From positions 227,204 through 291,203 of the forward strand of contig NZ_SJPV01000006.1 in the NCBI RefSeq assembly GCF_007860135.1: a stretch of DNA of 64,000 nucleotides, read 5' to 3'. Every line of letters starts with the position of its first letter. The stretch's first letter is position 1. Shown here piece after piece: positions 33,918-43,860 of this stretch. The position numbers and the translations under genes are program-made. This DNA is from Novipirellula artificiosorum (GTDB taxonomy: Bacteria > Planctomycetota > Planctomycetia > Pirellulales > Pirellulaceae). The notes under the pieces were generated by a model. That model did not search any database, had not been told where the DNA came from, and saw only the letters and a list, made by a program, of their open reading frames with translations.

Positions 33918-35501
33918 CTATGAACCGTGATTGTAGCCGATCCCGACCGTCTCGCTCACCTTAAAGGTCCAGGCATGCTGGCAAGGCATTTTCGAGGGGT
34001 TGAGTTTCGGCATCGTGATGACGAGGTCCTCGCCTGCTTGTTGCCACGAAAGATCGCCAACACCCAGCAGCGACACGACCGCATCCGGACTGGCTTTGAT
34101 TCCTTTCAAGACAAGTTTTTCATCGGGTAGCAAACCAGCAATCGCGTAGAGTGTTTTGCCCTTGCGCGTGTAAACGACCTCTTTCCGAGCGACCCCTTGT
34201 TGCTCTCCCTTCAAAAAGGTCGTTACGTCATATTTGACTCGGAAGTTGCCGGTTTTGAGCTGCGGTTGTTCACCATCGGTCCATTGGCACGTTTGTGCAT
34301 GAGGAGTAGTCCCGTAAATGGCTTCGCCGTTGACCTCAAGCCAATCGCCAATTTCGGCCAACCGCTGCTCCATCAAAGGCGGGATCCGTCCGTCAGCGGT
34401 AGGGCCGATGTCAAGCAAGAAGTTTCCGCCACGCGAGACGATATCGACGAGCATCAGAACCAGCGTTTCCGTGGAATTGTAGTCTTCGAATCGTTCGGTG
34501 CGGCTGTAGCCAAAGGAATGGGCCATCCCGCGGTTCTCTTCCCAAGGTTTCTCACCGTTGGGCAAGCCCGCGCCATACTCTGTCGTGTAGTAACCGCCAT
34601 GTTTGTGACGATCGCCTTTGCCCCAGCGATCATTGATGACCACCTCGTCTTTGCAGGGAGATTCATTGAACAACCAAGTGAGCATTTCCGCCGATTTCCA
34701 CTTCGCAGCGGGATGATCCCATTCACCATCAGAAAAGACGACCGCCGGTTGGTACTTCTCGACAACGTCTTTGAACTGAGGAATCAGATGCTGGTCGACG
34801 AAAACGTCGACGTCCGCCTTGTAGAGTGGGTTGTACCATTCATAGAGCGAGTAATAGATCCCCATTTTGACATCGGTTTTGCGAACAGCATCGGTCAGTT
34901 CGCCAAGCAAATCCCGGCCGGGTCCCGAGTTGGTGCTACTCCACGGTCGTCCCCACGATTTGTCCGCTTCGGCGCTCGGCCACAAACAATAGCCATCGTG
35001 ATGCTTTGAGGTCAGCACAACATACTTTGCCCCAGACTGCTCGAACGCCTCTGCCCACTGTTGGGGGTCGAACATCTCACAGGTAAACAGGGGGACGAAA
35101 TCGGGGTAGGTAAAGCGTTCGCCATAGACGCGATCATGAAACGTCTTGACGAGCGAGTGGGCGCCTCGTTTCGGGTTTGCTAGATCGTTCCAATACCATT
35201 CGGAATAAGCGCCAACTTTTGAAAAGGCAGGGACCGAGTAGGGGCCCCAATGAATGAAGATGCCGAATTTCGCATCTTTCCACCACTGGGGCGTGTCGCG
35301 GTTGTCAATCGCTTGCCAAAGGGACTCTTCTTGTTTCGCTGCCTGGTCGGTATCGACCGATGCATCTTGCTGAGCCGATGCGACGGAGAACCATGAAACA
35401 GAAAGCATCAGGATGAGGACGATTCGCGACAAGGGATTGCCTTTTTTTGATTGGACCAAAACGGAGTTGCGGCAGGTAACGAACGATAACAGCGTAATCA
35501 A
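33918..35501 (-). CDS. Alpha-L-fucosidase (GH29), secreted
   Basis: A GH29 enzyme that removes fucose from glycans. Family marks: KFGIFIHWGPYSVPAF near residue 80, KHHDGYCLW at 166-174, nucleophile region VVFSDGEWDHP (D258), and GNFLLDIGPTADGRIP. The C-terminal 130 residues form a beta domain. The signal peptide is probably around RIVLILMLSVSWFSVASAQ, so the true start may be a later codon than 35501. A second GH29-like protein follows upstream, which suggests a fucose-containing substrate, possibly fucoidan-like with the nearby sulfatases (inference). Confidence 0.9.
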   Translation of the reverse strand: MITLLSFVTCRNSVLVQSKKGNPLSRIVLILMLSVSWFSVASAQQDASVDTDQAAKQEESLWQAIDNRDTPQWWKDAKFGIFIHWGPYSVPAFSKVGAYSEWYWNDLANPKRGAHSLVKTFHDRVYGERFTYPDFVPLFTCEMFDPQQWAEAFEQSGAKYVVLTSKHHDGYCLWPSAEADKSWGRPWSSTNSGPGRDLLGELTDAVRKTDVKMGIYYSLYEWYNPLYKADVDVFVDQHLIPQFKDVVEKYQPAVVFSDGEWDHPAAKWKSAEMLTWLFNESPCKDEVVINDRWGKGDRHKHGGYYTTEYGAGLPNGEKPWEENRGMAHSFGYSRTERFEDYNSTETLVLMLVDIVSRGGNFLLDIGPTADGRIPPLMEQRLAEIGDWLEVNGEAIYGTTPHAQTCQWTDGEQPQLKTGNFRVKYDVTTFLKGEQQGVARKEVVYTRKGKTLYAIAGLLPDEKLVLKGIKASPDAVVSLLGVGDLSWQQAGEDLVITMPKLNPSKMPCQHAWTFKVSETVGIGYNHGS

Positions 35502-35556
35502 TATGAGGAAAAAGGGCAGCCCTGTTCCTGTTGGCTCTCAACTTGAAAGCGGCCGA

Positions 35557-37866
35557 CTATCGGGCTGGCTCACCCCTGACGATCACTTCCGCGATCGCGA
35601 GCGATCCGTTCCCAACCAACTCGATTCGAACTTTGCTACCGCTCAAGCGTCCCGGCTCTAAGATCGTCGGATCGCCGGTTGGCATCGGGATCGTTTTTTG
35701 CCATGCAACTGAACCTTGGGCGTCCAGGATCGAAACCACGACCGTTTGCTGTTCAGAGGTATCGAGATCGGTGCGGCCGAACAGGTCAATCTGCTCGATG
35801 ACACAGGATCGCGTCAGGTCGACTTGCCACCAGGGGTGATCCTCGACCGCGGTCATCGATGTTTGCTCCATCAAGCCGTTGCCTTCCGTGACGCCGTCGA
35901 GTGCGATTTCGGCTCTTGGGTAGGCTCGCTTGTCGCGAATGAAATCGTGCGTGCTTGATTGAGCTGCGGGGCAGTGAAACGCCAAGTTGTTTCCGACCTC
36001 GTACTGAAATCCCCAGTTCGATCCCGCTTCGGTGAGCGGTGGCAGTGGGGTCCACTGCTTGGCTGCGTCGGTCAAACGCTGCACCGCATCGTCCGGCAAC
36101 CGACCTCCGGAATTGGGAGAAACATTCAGCACATAAACGGAATGGTGCGAGTTGTAGCTGTCAAGCTGTTTGAGGATATAATCGACGCTCTTTCGGACAC
36201 CGTAGTCCTCGTTGTTGTCCCACCACCAACCCCGTTGCAGCGTGTCGGAAGCTGCCGTAGGCCGCAGGTAATCGGGATGAAACGGATAGCGTCGTCCGGC
36301 CGCATCAGCGAAGGGCACATCCGCGTGAGCAAGGTTTGATTCATAGGTGTGGTTGACGATCAAACAATCGGGTTGGATCGCTTTGACCGTTTGATAAAGC
36401 TCCGCATACGGCACATCGTCGAAATCGGGAGTGGTGGGCCACGTCGACCATCCATCGAAATTCATGTAATCAATGGGCCCATAATTGGTCAGCAGTTCGC
36501 GGAGCTGAACTTTTAGGAACTCGATTTCCTCGCGAGTCACCTCGCCATTCTCGACGCCATGGTGGTAATCAAGAATCGAATAATACAACCCAATTTTGAG
36601 TCCACGTTTACGAAATGCGTCGGTGAATTCTTTGACGACATCGGTCTTCACGTTCGACGATGCCACGTCGTAATCGGTCGCTTGGCTATCCCACAAGCAA
36701 AAACCGCCATGGTGTTTCGTCGTCAACCAACCGCCAGCCATTTTGCTGTCGATACAAACCTGCGCCCACTGGTCACAGTCCAACCCGGTAGGACTCCAAA
36801 GCGTCGCTGGATCATCACCATAGGCTCGTCCCTGCGGTTCGTCGCTTGCGATGTTTTTGAACGTACACATGTTGTAGTGAAAGTAAGCGTGGTATCGCGT
36901 GTTGACAAAATCGAGCAACGACTCACGCGACAACTTAGGCGACGATGCACGATGCGGCTTCGTGTCGGTATCCACACTCCGTTTCAGCGGAGGTGTAAAC
37001 TCACCAAGCCGTTTTTCCGTGGCGATCGCGAGGTTATCCAAATAGACATGGTGGTCGTGACTGGCGGGGGTCTTGCCACCCCGGTAATAGTCCACCCAAT
37101 AGCTTTCAATCTTCAGCTTGTCCGTATTACGCCACAAATAGTCCGACTTTTCAAAAACGGGTTCGCCATCGATCCATGCTCTCGCAATCCCATCCGCTTT
37201 TCCGGGCGTGTTCAGCTTCAAGTACTGTTCGACACAATACCAATTTCCCGGTTTGATGGGTTTGTTGAACTTCAGCGTCGTTCCATACTTGTAATCGCCG
37301 GTTTTCACTTCATAGGAATAGAACCCGAGGTGTATTTGTTGGGAGTCGTTATCAGCGTCACAGGCACCCCGACACGACCAGCCCTTGGTTCCATCGGAAT
37401 TCGGTCTTCCTCCCCAGCCCTCGACGTCATAAGTGCCGTCGAATCCAGGGTTTTTCCCTCGGTAACCTTCGCTGCCGTCTCGGCCGACGAAGTCCTCGGC
37501 AAAGCAGGTGTAGAACCGGACGTAAAGCTCTTCGGGTTCGTAACCGAGGTGTTTCTTAAAGAGCAACTTGCCGCTGGCTCCATAGTGCTCCCCCTTTCGG
37601 ATCTCCACTTCCAAACAACGCCCATCCCAATCGCTCGTCAAGTGCTCCGACAAGTTTGAATCAACCAATCGAACGTTTTTTCGATGACCAAAGCCGCTCC
37701 AATCCTCGGACCAATCGTCCGTCTCGAAATTGCAGAAGTAGACAAGGTCGTCGCGGCCGACGAGGCCCCGCTCCAGATTGAGGGTTTCGTCCGTTTGGGC
37801 ATGGAGCTGGACGTGCCCGAGGGCAGCGAGCACAACGAAGACGGAAAGAACTTGCTGAAAGAACAT
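35557..37866 (-). CDS. Polysaccharide-lyase-like domain fused to GH29 fucosidase
   Basis: A 769-aa secreted protein. The signal peptide is FFQQVLSVFVVLAALGHVQL. Residues about 30-290 resemble a jelly-roll polysaccharide-lyase-type domain (YFCNFETDDWSEDWSGFG, ELYVRFYTCFAEDFVGRDG, GNWYCVEQYLKLNTPGKADG). A GH29-like barrel follows (WLTTKHHGGFCLWDSQ, nucleophile region DYMNFDGWSTW near residue 470, YVLNVSPNSGGRLPDDA). The end is an F5/8C-like domain (EIALDGVTEGNG, WWQVDLTRSCVIEQIDLFGR). The ATG at 37866 is chosen because the 37917 start would overlap argJ. Confidence 0.8.
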   Translation of the reverse strand: MFFQQVLSVFVVLAALGHVQLHAQTDETLNLERGLVGRDDLVYFCNFETDDWSEDWSGFGHRKNVRLVDSNLSEHLTSDWDGRCLEVEIRKGEHYGASGKLLFKKHLGYEPEELYVRFYTCFAEDFVGRDGSEGYRGKNPGFDGTYDVEGWGGRPNSDGTKGWSCRGACDADNDSQQIHLGFYSYEVKTGDYKYGTTLKFNKPIKPGNWYCVEQYLKLNTPGKADGIARAWIDGEPVFEKSDYLWRNTDKLKIESYWVDYYRGGKTPASHDHHVYLDNLAIATEKRLGEFTPPLKRSVDTDTKPHRASSPKLSRESLLDFVNTRYHAYFHYNMCTFKNIASDEPQGRAYGDDPATLWSPTGLDCDQWAQVCIDSKMAGGWLTTKHHGGFCLWDSQATDYDVASSNVKTDVVKEFTDAFRKRGLKIGLYYSILDYHHGVENGEVTREEIEFLKVQLRELLTNYGPIDYMNFDGWSTWPTTPDFDDVPYAELYQTVKAIQPDCLIVNHTYESNLAHADVPFADAAGRRYPFHPDYLRPTAASDTLQRGWWWDNNEDYGVRKSVDYILKQLDSYNSHHSVYVLNVSPNSGGRLPDDAVQRLTDAAKQWTPLPPLTEAGSNWGFQYEVGNNLAFHCPAAQSSTHDFIRDKRAYPRAEIALDGVTEGNGLMEQTSMTAVEDHPWWQVDLTRSCVIEQIDLFGRTDLDTSEQQTVVVSILDAQGSVAWQKTIPMPTGDPTILEPGRLSGSKVRIELVGNGSLAIAEVIVRGEPAR

Positions 37867-37885
37867 GATGCCTATCTCTTTGAAC

Positions 37886-39151
37886 CTAGGTCGTGTATTC
37901 CGAGTTGAAGCGAACATAGTCGGTCGTCAGGTCACTTGACCAATACACGGCTTCGCCGTTTCCACCACCAACGCAAAGATCAAGGTTAACCTGCGGATGC
38001 TCTTTCATGGTGGCACTTAATGACGCAGCATCGAATTTGAGTGGCGTGCCATTTTCGTAAATCAATTCTTCGCAAACGCGAAGCGATACCTTTGCCGGTT
38101 CAATCGGTTCACCGGCGTATCCCGCGGCCGAAACCATGCGTCCCCAATTGGGATCGCCGCCGGTGATCGCGGTCTTCACTAACGGACTGGCCGCAACGGT
38201 TTTCGCAATCGTTTCCGCCGAGGCATCGTTCGTCGCGCCTGTGACGCGAATCTGCATCACATGGGTCGCTCCCTCGCCATCCTCGACCAACTGCTTGGCT
38301 AACTGGATCGCCAATTCGGTCAGCTCTTGTTCGAAAAGACAAAGCGAATCACCTTGCAGCGGTGTTCCTGTGCCGCTCGCCAGCAGCAACAAGGTATCGT
38401 TCGTGCTGGTGTGGCCATCCACACTGACACGATTGTAGCTCACGCGTGCAACCCTGCGTAGCATCGCATTCGCTTCCTTGGGTTCGATCGATGCGTCGGT
38501 GCAAATGACCGACAGCATCGTTGCCATGTTGGGCGCGATCATTCCAGCTCCCTTGGCCATCGCCGCAATGCGGATGGATTCGCCACCGAGTTCCAGTTCA
38601 CGCGATTCGGTTTTGCGATCCTTGTCCGTTGTGCGGATCGCTTCGGCAGCTGCGAAAAAGGCCTCTTCGCGATCGGCCAACTCAGCCACCGCGTGTTCAA
38701 TTCCCGATTTCACTTTTTCCATCGGCAGCAGTTTGCCGATCACCCCCGTGCTCATCACAAGCACGTCGGTTTCATCGCACCCGACGAGTGAGGCAACATG
38801 GGCGCACATCGCTTTTGCGTCCGCGTCACCTTGGCTGCCTGTACACGCATTCGCATTGCCGCTGTTGGTGACGACGGCACGAACGGTTGACGAGGGGGTC
38901 CGAGACCGACACAGGACCACCGGTGCGGCAACGATCTGGTTTGTCGTGTAAACCCCGGCTGCCACCAGTGGACGATCGGATACAATAAGTGAGACGTCTG
39001 GCTTGCCGCTTGCTTTGATGCCGCAGGTGACCCCCGCGAACCGAAAACCAGCGGGAAGGTAGATTGACGATTTCGACACAGAATGCCTCTTCAGCAGAAC
39101 ACCAAGAACAGAAACACGAACCGAAAACAGCGAATTGACTTTGGAAAACAA
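37886..39151 (-). CDS. argJ: Bifunctional ornithine acetyltransferase / N-acetylglutamate synthase
   Basis: ArgJ recycles the acetyl group in arginine synthesis. The precursor cuts itself at the ATMLSVICTDA site, with nucleophile T211 after KGAGMIAPNM; STGVIGKLLPM (T135, G136) forms the oxyanion region. Length fits the family once the N-terminus is trimmed: a GTG at 39079 (VSKSSIYLPAGFRFAG) is a plausible start and removes the overlap with the divergent ABC gene. It is not next to other arg genes here. Confidence 0.93.
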   Translation of the reverse strand: MFSKVNSLFSVRVSVLGVLLKRHSVSKSSIYLPAGFRFAGVTCGIKASGKPDVSLIVSDRPLVAAGVYTTNQIVAAPVVLCRSRTPSSTVRAVVTNSGNANACTGSQGDADAKAMCAHVASLVGCDETDVLVMSTGVIGKLLPMEKVKSGIEHAVAELADREEAFFAAAEAIRTTDKDRKTESRELELGGESIRIAAMAKGAGMIAPNMATMLSVICTDASIEPKEANAMLRRVARVSYNRVSVDGHTSTNDTLLLLASGTGTPLQGDSLCLFEQELTELAIQLAKQLVEDGEGATHVMQIRVTGATNDASAETIAKTVAASPLVKTAITGGDPNWGRMVSAAGYAGEPIEPAKVSLRVCEELIYENGTPLKFDAASLSATMKEHPQVNLDLCVGGGNGEAVYWSSDLTTDYVRFNSEYTT

Positions 39152-40148
39152 TAAGGGGAATCAAGCCCCGCAGCAAGCGACCGAGCCACTCGGCGACGAC
39201 GTTTTGGTTTGCATGCGGCTGTCAAAGCGGTACGGCGACTTCGACGCATTGACGGACTGTACGGTTCGGGTTCATCGTGGCGATATTTTTGGTTTGCTCG
39301 GACCCAATGGTGCTGGCAAAACCACACTCATCCGGCTATTGCTCGGCTACTTGCACCCCACCGGCGGCCAGTGCCGAGTGTTGGGGGTTGATCCCGTGGC
39401 CGATTCGGTCGCGGTGCGGCAACACGTTACGTACCTTCCGGGTGACGCGAGGCTGCCCCGCCACATGCGGGGTGACGGAGTGTTGAAGTTCTTTGCCGAG
39501 ATGCATCCGTTGGGTGACTTGGATCGTAGCCGTGAAGTCGCCGAAAGTCTGGAATTGAACACCAAGACCCGTGTGGCCTTCATGTCCACGGGGATGAGAC
39601 AGAAACTCGCCCTCTCCGTCGTGCTGGGCCCCCAAACTCCACTGTTGATCCTCGACGAACCGACGGCAAACTTGGACCCAACGGTGCGAGCGACGGTGCT
39701 GCGGTTTGTCGTCGAAGCTCGTGATGCGGGCAGGACGGTGATGTTGTCGTCGCATGTGTTGAGCGAAATCGAAGACACCTGCAATCGAGTCGCTTTCTTG
39801 CGACATGGCCGGTTAGCCCACCAATTATTGATGAGTGACTTGTTCCAACGTCACCGGATGACGGCAATCACGTCGGACGAGCCGATCGACGTGCCGAGTT
39901 CCTTAACCGATCAAGTGAGCCTCCACACGCACCGCACTTCGTCGGGAAACACACGGGTTCAAATCGACACGGCCGGTGACCTGGGGCCGATTTTGACGTG
40001 GATCGATTCGTTGCGTTTAAAGAATATTCGGTTTGAGCCGTTTGGGCTTCGAACGGTCTATGACGCCGTGCATGATGGCGAAACGTTCGATTGCAGTGAT
40101 TTCGATGGCAATGATGCTGCGATCGAAACCGCGGAGGTGTCGTCGTGA
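39135..40148 (+). CDS. ABC-2 type transporter, ATP-binding subunit
   Basis: A 337-aa ATPase. Walker A is GPNGAGKTTL at 56-65 and Walker B is LLILDEPTANLD; the signature is FMSTGMRQKLAL, a common variation in ABC-2 exporters. The C-terminal 100 residues after the H-loop form an added regulatory-type domain. The stop overlaps the permease start (GTGA), so the two act as one exporter. Start overlaps the longest ArgJ frame by 17 bp; an internal start is possible. Substrate unknown. Confidence 0.9.
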   Translation: MTLENNKGNQAPQQATEPLGDDVLVCMRLSKRYGDFDALTDCTVRVHRGDIFGLLGPNGAGKTTLIRLLLGYLHPTGGQCRVLGVDPVADSVAVRQHVTYLPGDARLPRHMRGDGVLKFFAEMHPLGDLDRSREVAESLELNTKTRVAFMSTGMRQKLALSVVLGPQTPLLILDEPTANLDPTVRATVLRFVVEARDAGRTVMLSSHVLSEIEDTCNRVAFLRHGRLAHQLLMSDLFQRHRMTAITSDEPIDVPSSLTDQVSLHTHRTSSGNTRVQIDTAGDLGPILTWIDSLRLKNIRFEPFGLRTVYDAVHDGETFDCSDFDGNDAAIETAEVSS

Positions 40149-41110
40149 TCCATCGTGTCTTGTTGAAAAAGTACATTGGCCAATCGTCGTTGTTATTCCT
40201 GTCCTGCGGGGCGGCACTGTTCGCGTTCGCATGGATCCGCGTGTGGGTCGTCAGCTTGTTGGACATGGGGCAGTTTCAAACGATCTTGGAACAATTTCGT
40301 GAATTCGAAAAGTTCGCGCCGATCGAATTCGATTCGTTGTTCACCTACACCGGTCGAGTCGGGATGACGTTCGATGAACCGATCGTGATTCTTTGCATCG
40401 TGATCTGGTGCATTTCTCGTGGTAGTGACGTGGTCAGCGGCGAGCTCGGCCGAGGAACTCTCGAAATGGTGTTGTCTCAACCAATCAGCCGCACGCAATT
40501 GTTGCTTTCGCATGCAACGGTGTCGATTTTGGGCTTGGCTCTGTTGAGTTTGTTGGTTTGGGCTGGCGTGGGGGCTGGTGTCTATGCAACCAGCGTCGAG
40601 GAAACGGTACCCCCACCGACGGTGCGGATACCTATCATTGGAATTGACATCCCTTTAACGGTCGACCAACCTCAGACGCAAACGCTTGAGCTCCGAGATC
40701 GAGTGGACGTGCAGACGTATGCTGCATCGACGTTCCATTTGTTCTCGTTCGGCTACTTTGTTTTGGGGCTGGCGACTTTCTTCAGCAGCATTGACCGTTA
40801 CCGCTGGAGAACGGTCGGAGCCACTGTGGCTTTCTATATTTTACAAATGGTGATGTTTGGGCTTGGCAAGGCAGCCGAATCGCTGAGCTATCTGTTGTCG
40901 ATGACGTTCTTCAGTTGTTACAAGCCACAGAAGATGACCTCGATCGTGACGAAGGAGGGGCTCGCGGCGCCATGGACCCTGACGCATCCGCTGCTCGACA
41001 TGACGCTGCCGCCGTTGGTCTATCCGTTGATTCTGTTGGGGCTTGGCACCACATGCTACGTCGGCGCGGTGGTCTGTTTCAACAAGCGAGACTTGCCAGC
41101 GCCGTTGTAG
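40145..41110 (+). CDS. ABC-2 type transporter, permease subunit
   Basis: A 321-aa membrane protein with GTG start in a GTGA overlap with the ATPase gene. About six membrane segments are visible, for example SSLLFLSCGAALFAFAWIRV, IVILCIVIWCISRG, LGLALLSLLVWAGVGAGVYA, and LVYPLILLGLGTTCYVGAVV. The large outer loop between segments 3 and 4 has QTLELRDRVDVQTYAAS. Partner of the ATPase in a putative exporter. Confidence 0.87.
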   Translation: MIHRVLLKKYIGQSSLLFLSCGAALFAFAWIRVWVVSLLDMGQFQTILEQFREFEKFAPIEFDSLFTYTGRVGMTFDEPIVILCIVIWCISRGSDVVSGELGRGTLEMVLSQPISRTQLLLSHATVSILGLALLSLLVWAGVGAGVYATSVEETVPPPTVRIPIIGIDIPLTVDQPQTQTLELRDRVDVQTYAASTFHLFSFGYFVLGLATFFSSIDRYRWRTVGATVAFYILQMVMFGLGKAAESLSYLLSMTFFSCYKPQKMTSIVTKEGLAAPWTLTHPLLDMTLPPLVYPLILLGLGTTCYVGAVVCFNKRDLPAPL

Positions 41111-41122
41111 CGGTGCCGGAAC

Positions 41123-42070
41123 CTATTCCGCTTGCTCGGCCTTTGGGGCAACCGCAGCCGTAACCTCCGTGACGGGCGAGGGGGCGTTCCCATCCAGTTC
41201 CACGGTTAGCGTCGCACCCGATTTCACGACGAGGGGAATCGTGTATTCCATTTGCGAGGTCATGAATGCGGCTGCATCGGTTTTCTCATTCACTTCCACA
41301 CACAAGATCCGCAGTTTGTAAACTCCAGCCGGGATACCGGTAAACTCGTAGCGCGTGCTGTTATCCGTTGATTGAGGGCGAAAGGTCCCGTCGATTCCGC
41401 TCAAGGTGAGTTCGTCAATCAAGTACAACGCTGGATCAAACTTACCATGAATCGTCCCCCCCGCGACCGTTTGGACGATCAAGTTGCGTCGTTCGTTCGG
41501 ACTCAAATCTTCCAAGCTCGTTTGGCGGCCCCTTGCCACGTCTTGGCCCCAGTACGCCAACTCGATGTCCTTGCCCGGTTGGACCTGGTTGAAAACGAAG
41601 CGGCCATCGAGGTCGGTCTTTCCTAGCAGCAACTGCCGAACAAGGCCTCGTTTGTCGGGGCGTCCCGATTCAATCATTTGCCAATTGAAGGGAAATCGGT
41701 TTCGAGGGGACGGGCGCTGGTCAGCGACAATCAACCGCAACTCGATCCCCGCTAACCCCGTTCCCGCTTCATCCACCACCCTGCCTGCGATCGAGAACGT
41801 GTTGCGGTGGCCGATCGGGTCAGTCGTGGTTTCATTTGCCTGGGGCTCCGCTGCATGCGTCTCGCGGGACGAACTCAGGTTGGCGGCGAGTATCGCAGCG
41901 ACCGTGATCATGCAGAGCAGTTTCGAAGTGCCTACGATTCGCCTGCGCTGCGTCTGGGGCCAAGAGGCATCGAGGATCTGCAACATGCGAATTCTGAGTC
42001 GCGGCATCCGAGCCCTCGCCATCACGTTGTTCTCAAATGAGCTCAGCGGCGGTTTCCCCTTGATCGACAT
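41123..42070 (-). CDS. Secreted/membrane protein with carboxypeptidase-regulatory-type domain
   Basis: A 315-aa protein; the hydrophobic part LLCMITVAAILAANLSSS anchors or exports it. The following IAGRVVDEAGTGLAGIELRL, KTDLDGRFVFNQVQPGKDIE and FTGIPAGVYKLRILCVEV are the beta repeats of a regulatory-like domain. No enzyme motif. An internal ATG at 42022 is an alternative start. It converges with the permease gene 12 bp away. Confidence 0.7.
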   Translation of the reverse strand: MSIKGKPPLSSFENNVMARARMPRLRIRMLQILDASWPQTQRRRIVGTSKLLCMITVAAILAANLSSSRETHAAEPQANETTTDPIGHRNTFSIAGRVVDEAGTGLAGIELRLIVADQRPSPRNRFPFNWQMIESGRPDKRGLVRQLLLGKTDLDGRFVFNQVQPGKDIELAYWGQDVARGRQTSLEDLSPNERRNLIVQTVAGGTIHGKFDPALYLIDELTLSGIDGTFRPQSTDNSTRYEFTGIPAGVYKLRILCVEVNEKTDAAAFMTSQMEYTIPLVVKSGATLTVELDGNAPSPVTEVTAAVAPKAEQAE

Positions 42071-42384
42071 CGGTCACCCTTATCGCTACGGCACGTAACG
42101 CTACGAACTGTAACACATGGGTCCGTGACGTCAAGATCGAGAACTCGATGGGCAGGGGGGGCTGATCCCGGTAGGGATAGCCGTGGGCTGAGCGCAAGCG
42201 ATGCCCACGGACAACGGTCACGCCAAGCCGATCCTGGCGGGATCGCAGAGGGCAGACGGAGGTTCTGCGACCGCTCCGCGGTCGGTGTGTGTGGGGGGCG
42301 CCTCCGTGTCCGGGGGTGTTCGCTCCGCTCAAACCCCCGGCTACCCCCTGCGACCACTCGCGTGGTCGGCGTCTAGACGCCGGG
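42071..42384 (-). other. Intergenic stretch with multiple inverted repeats, no gene seen
   Basis: The stretch is G/C-rich with several short inverted pairs: CCGTGGGC near 42181 and GCCCACGG near 42203, CGCGGTCG near 42277, and CGACCACTCGCGTGGTCG near 42350. Open frames here lack starts and coding character. It seems to be non-coding sequence with dispersed-repeat fragments. Confidence 0.5.
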
Positions 42385-43761
42385 CTATTCCGCTTCGGTT
42401 TCCGCAGCTGGTTCTGTAACTGCGGCCTTTTCAGCCGCTACTTCAGTCACCTTTTCTGTGGCTTTCGCCTCGGCTTCCTGCTTGGCTTGTTTGGCGGCTT
42501 CTTTCAAAGCCTGTTCGGCTTTCATCTTGGCCTGCTCGGCTTCCTGCTTGGCCTGCTCGGCTTCCTGCTTGGCCTCTCGTGCCTCCTTTGCCTTTCGTTC
42601 TTTTTCCTTTTGCTCGCGTGCGGCTTTCTTCTGGGCCGCCTTTTTCTGTTGCTCGATTTTCTCCTGCTCTTGCTTTTTCAGTGCATCCAGCTCTTCCTGG
42701 GTTGGGAAGATCGGGAATTCACCGCTCGACAAACCTCGGTCGACAATCCAGATGTTTCGAAAACGAACCGGATCGCCATGATCTTGAATCAGCGTTGGCA
42801 GCAGCGTGGGGGCTTCGTCTTTTCCGTGACCGGTTTGCGATGGCAGTTCGATGTTGTCTTGCACCTTCACCCCGTTCACCCAACTGGTGACATGCGCACC
42901 GCGAATCTTCGTGCCGTCGGCTGCCCAGCGGGGAGCGGTGAATTGGATGTCATAGGTTTGCCACGCGAGTGGTGGGAGCGCCATATTGAAGTCGGGCGTG
43001 CGGAAGCGATAGAGCGAGCCAAGGCCATTGAAGACCGGCAGCGTTGCGAACGAATCAAGGATCTGGCACTCGTAGCGGCTCTGCAGGTAAATGCCGCTAT
43101 TGCCGCGTGACTGGCCATCGGCCTCGGGCATGTAGGGCAATCGAAACTCAAGGTGCAGGTTGAAGTCTTGGAGCATCGGTTTGATCGTGGCGCCTTGGGT
43201 GAGCAGCCCCGCTTCATTCATTTGAGCGGCGGTGAACTGATCCGTTGACGAGCCATCGAATAGGACCATCGCATCCTTGGGTGGCGGTGCTCCCATCGAG
43301 GGGCTCTGACGAACAACGCGTGCCAAAACGCCGATTCGGTTTCCTTTGCGATCGACCACGATACAGCCGTCTTTCTCAACCACAATCACATAGGGGCCAC
43401 CCGACAGGATGACGAATTCGTCGCTGCGGCGACCGATCAATTGCAGCGGCTCCCCTGAGGCTTCACTCTTTGTGTTTTCCCCCGGCAGTCCTCCGTTGTA
43501 ATGAATCGCTTCAAACGAGTCCTTGCCAAAAGGACGGATTTGAATTGCGATCCGTTGCGGTTCAGCATCCTCTAACTTGATCTCACCAGCGAACTCGCCC
43601 ATCAAGGGAAAGCTAGGCTCGTTTTCCGGTGCTTCGGTGTAGACCGTTCCCTTGCCGGTGGGTTCTTGCGCTGAGCTTTCAGCGGTGAACACCGACGGCA
43701 AGACGAACGAGAGGGTGAAACAGGACGCGGTGACGAGAGAACGGCACAAGGATCGGTTCAT
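42385..43761 (-). CDS. DUF1080 protein with long charged helical tail
   Basis: The ATG at 43761 gives a signal peptide (LVTASCFTLSFVLPSVFTA). The middle carries a DUF1080/concanavalin domain: MVLFDGSSTDQFTAAQMNEA, GNSGIYLQSRYECQILDSFA and HGDPVRFRNIWIVDRGL. From about residue 355 to the end is an E/K/A/Q-rich helix with repeated AEQAK and KEA units, likely coiled coil or a stalk. A 19-codon upstream extension is open but lacks signal-peptide form. The tail is unlike the shorter DUF1080 protein at 9.4 kb. Confidence 0.8.
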   Translation of the reverse strand: MNRSLCRSLVTASCFTLSFVLPSVFTAESSAQEPTGKGTVYTEAPENEPSFPLMGEFAGEIKLEDAEPQRIAIQIRPFGKDSFEAIHYNGGLPGENTKSEASGEPLQLIGRRSDEFVILSGGPYVIVVEKDGCIVVDRKGNRIGVLARVVRQSPSMGAPPPKDAMVLFDGSSTDQFTAAQMNEAGLLTQGATIKPMLQDFNLHLEFRLPYMPEADGQSRGNSGIYLQSRYECQILDSFATLPVFNGLGSLYRFRTPDFNMALPPLAWQTYDIQFTAPRWAADGTKIRGAHVTSWVNGVKVQDNIELPSQTGHGKDEAPTLLPTLIQDHGDPVRFRNIWIVDRGLSSGEFPIFPTQEELDALKKQEQEKIEQQKKAAQKKAAREQKEKERKAKEAREAKQEAEQAKQEAEQAKMKAEQALKEAAKQAKQEAEAKATEKVTEVAAEKAAVTEPAAETEAE

Positions 43762-43860
43762 GGTCGAGGCAGGGATTGGAGTTTGGGGGGATGGGTAGCG
43801 ACACTGCAGGGGCAACGGCTTGGTCGTCGCCGTAGCGGCTGGGCAACGTGCGGGAAATAA

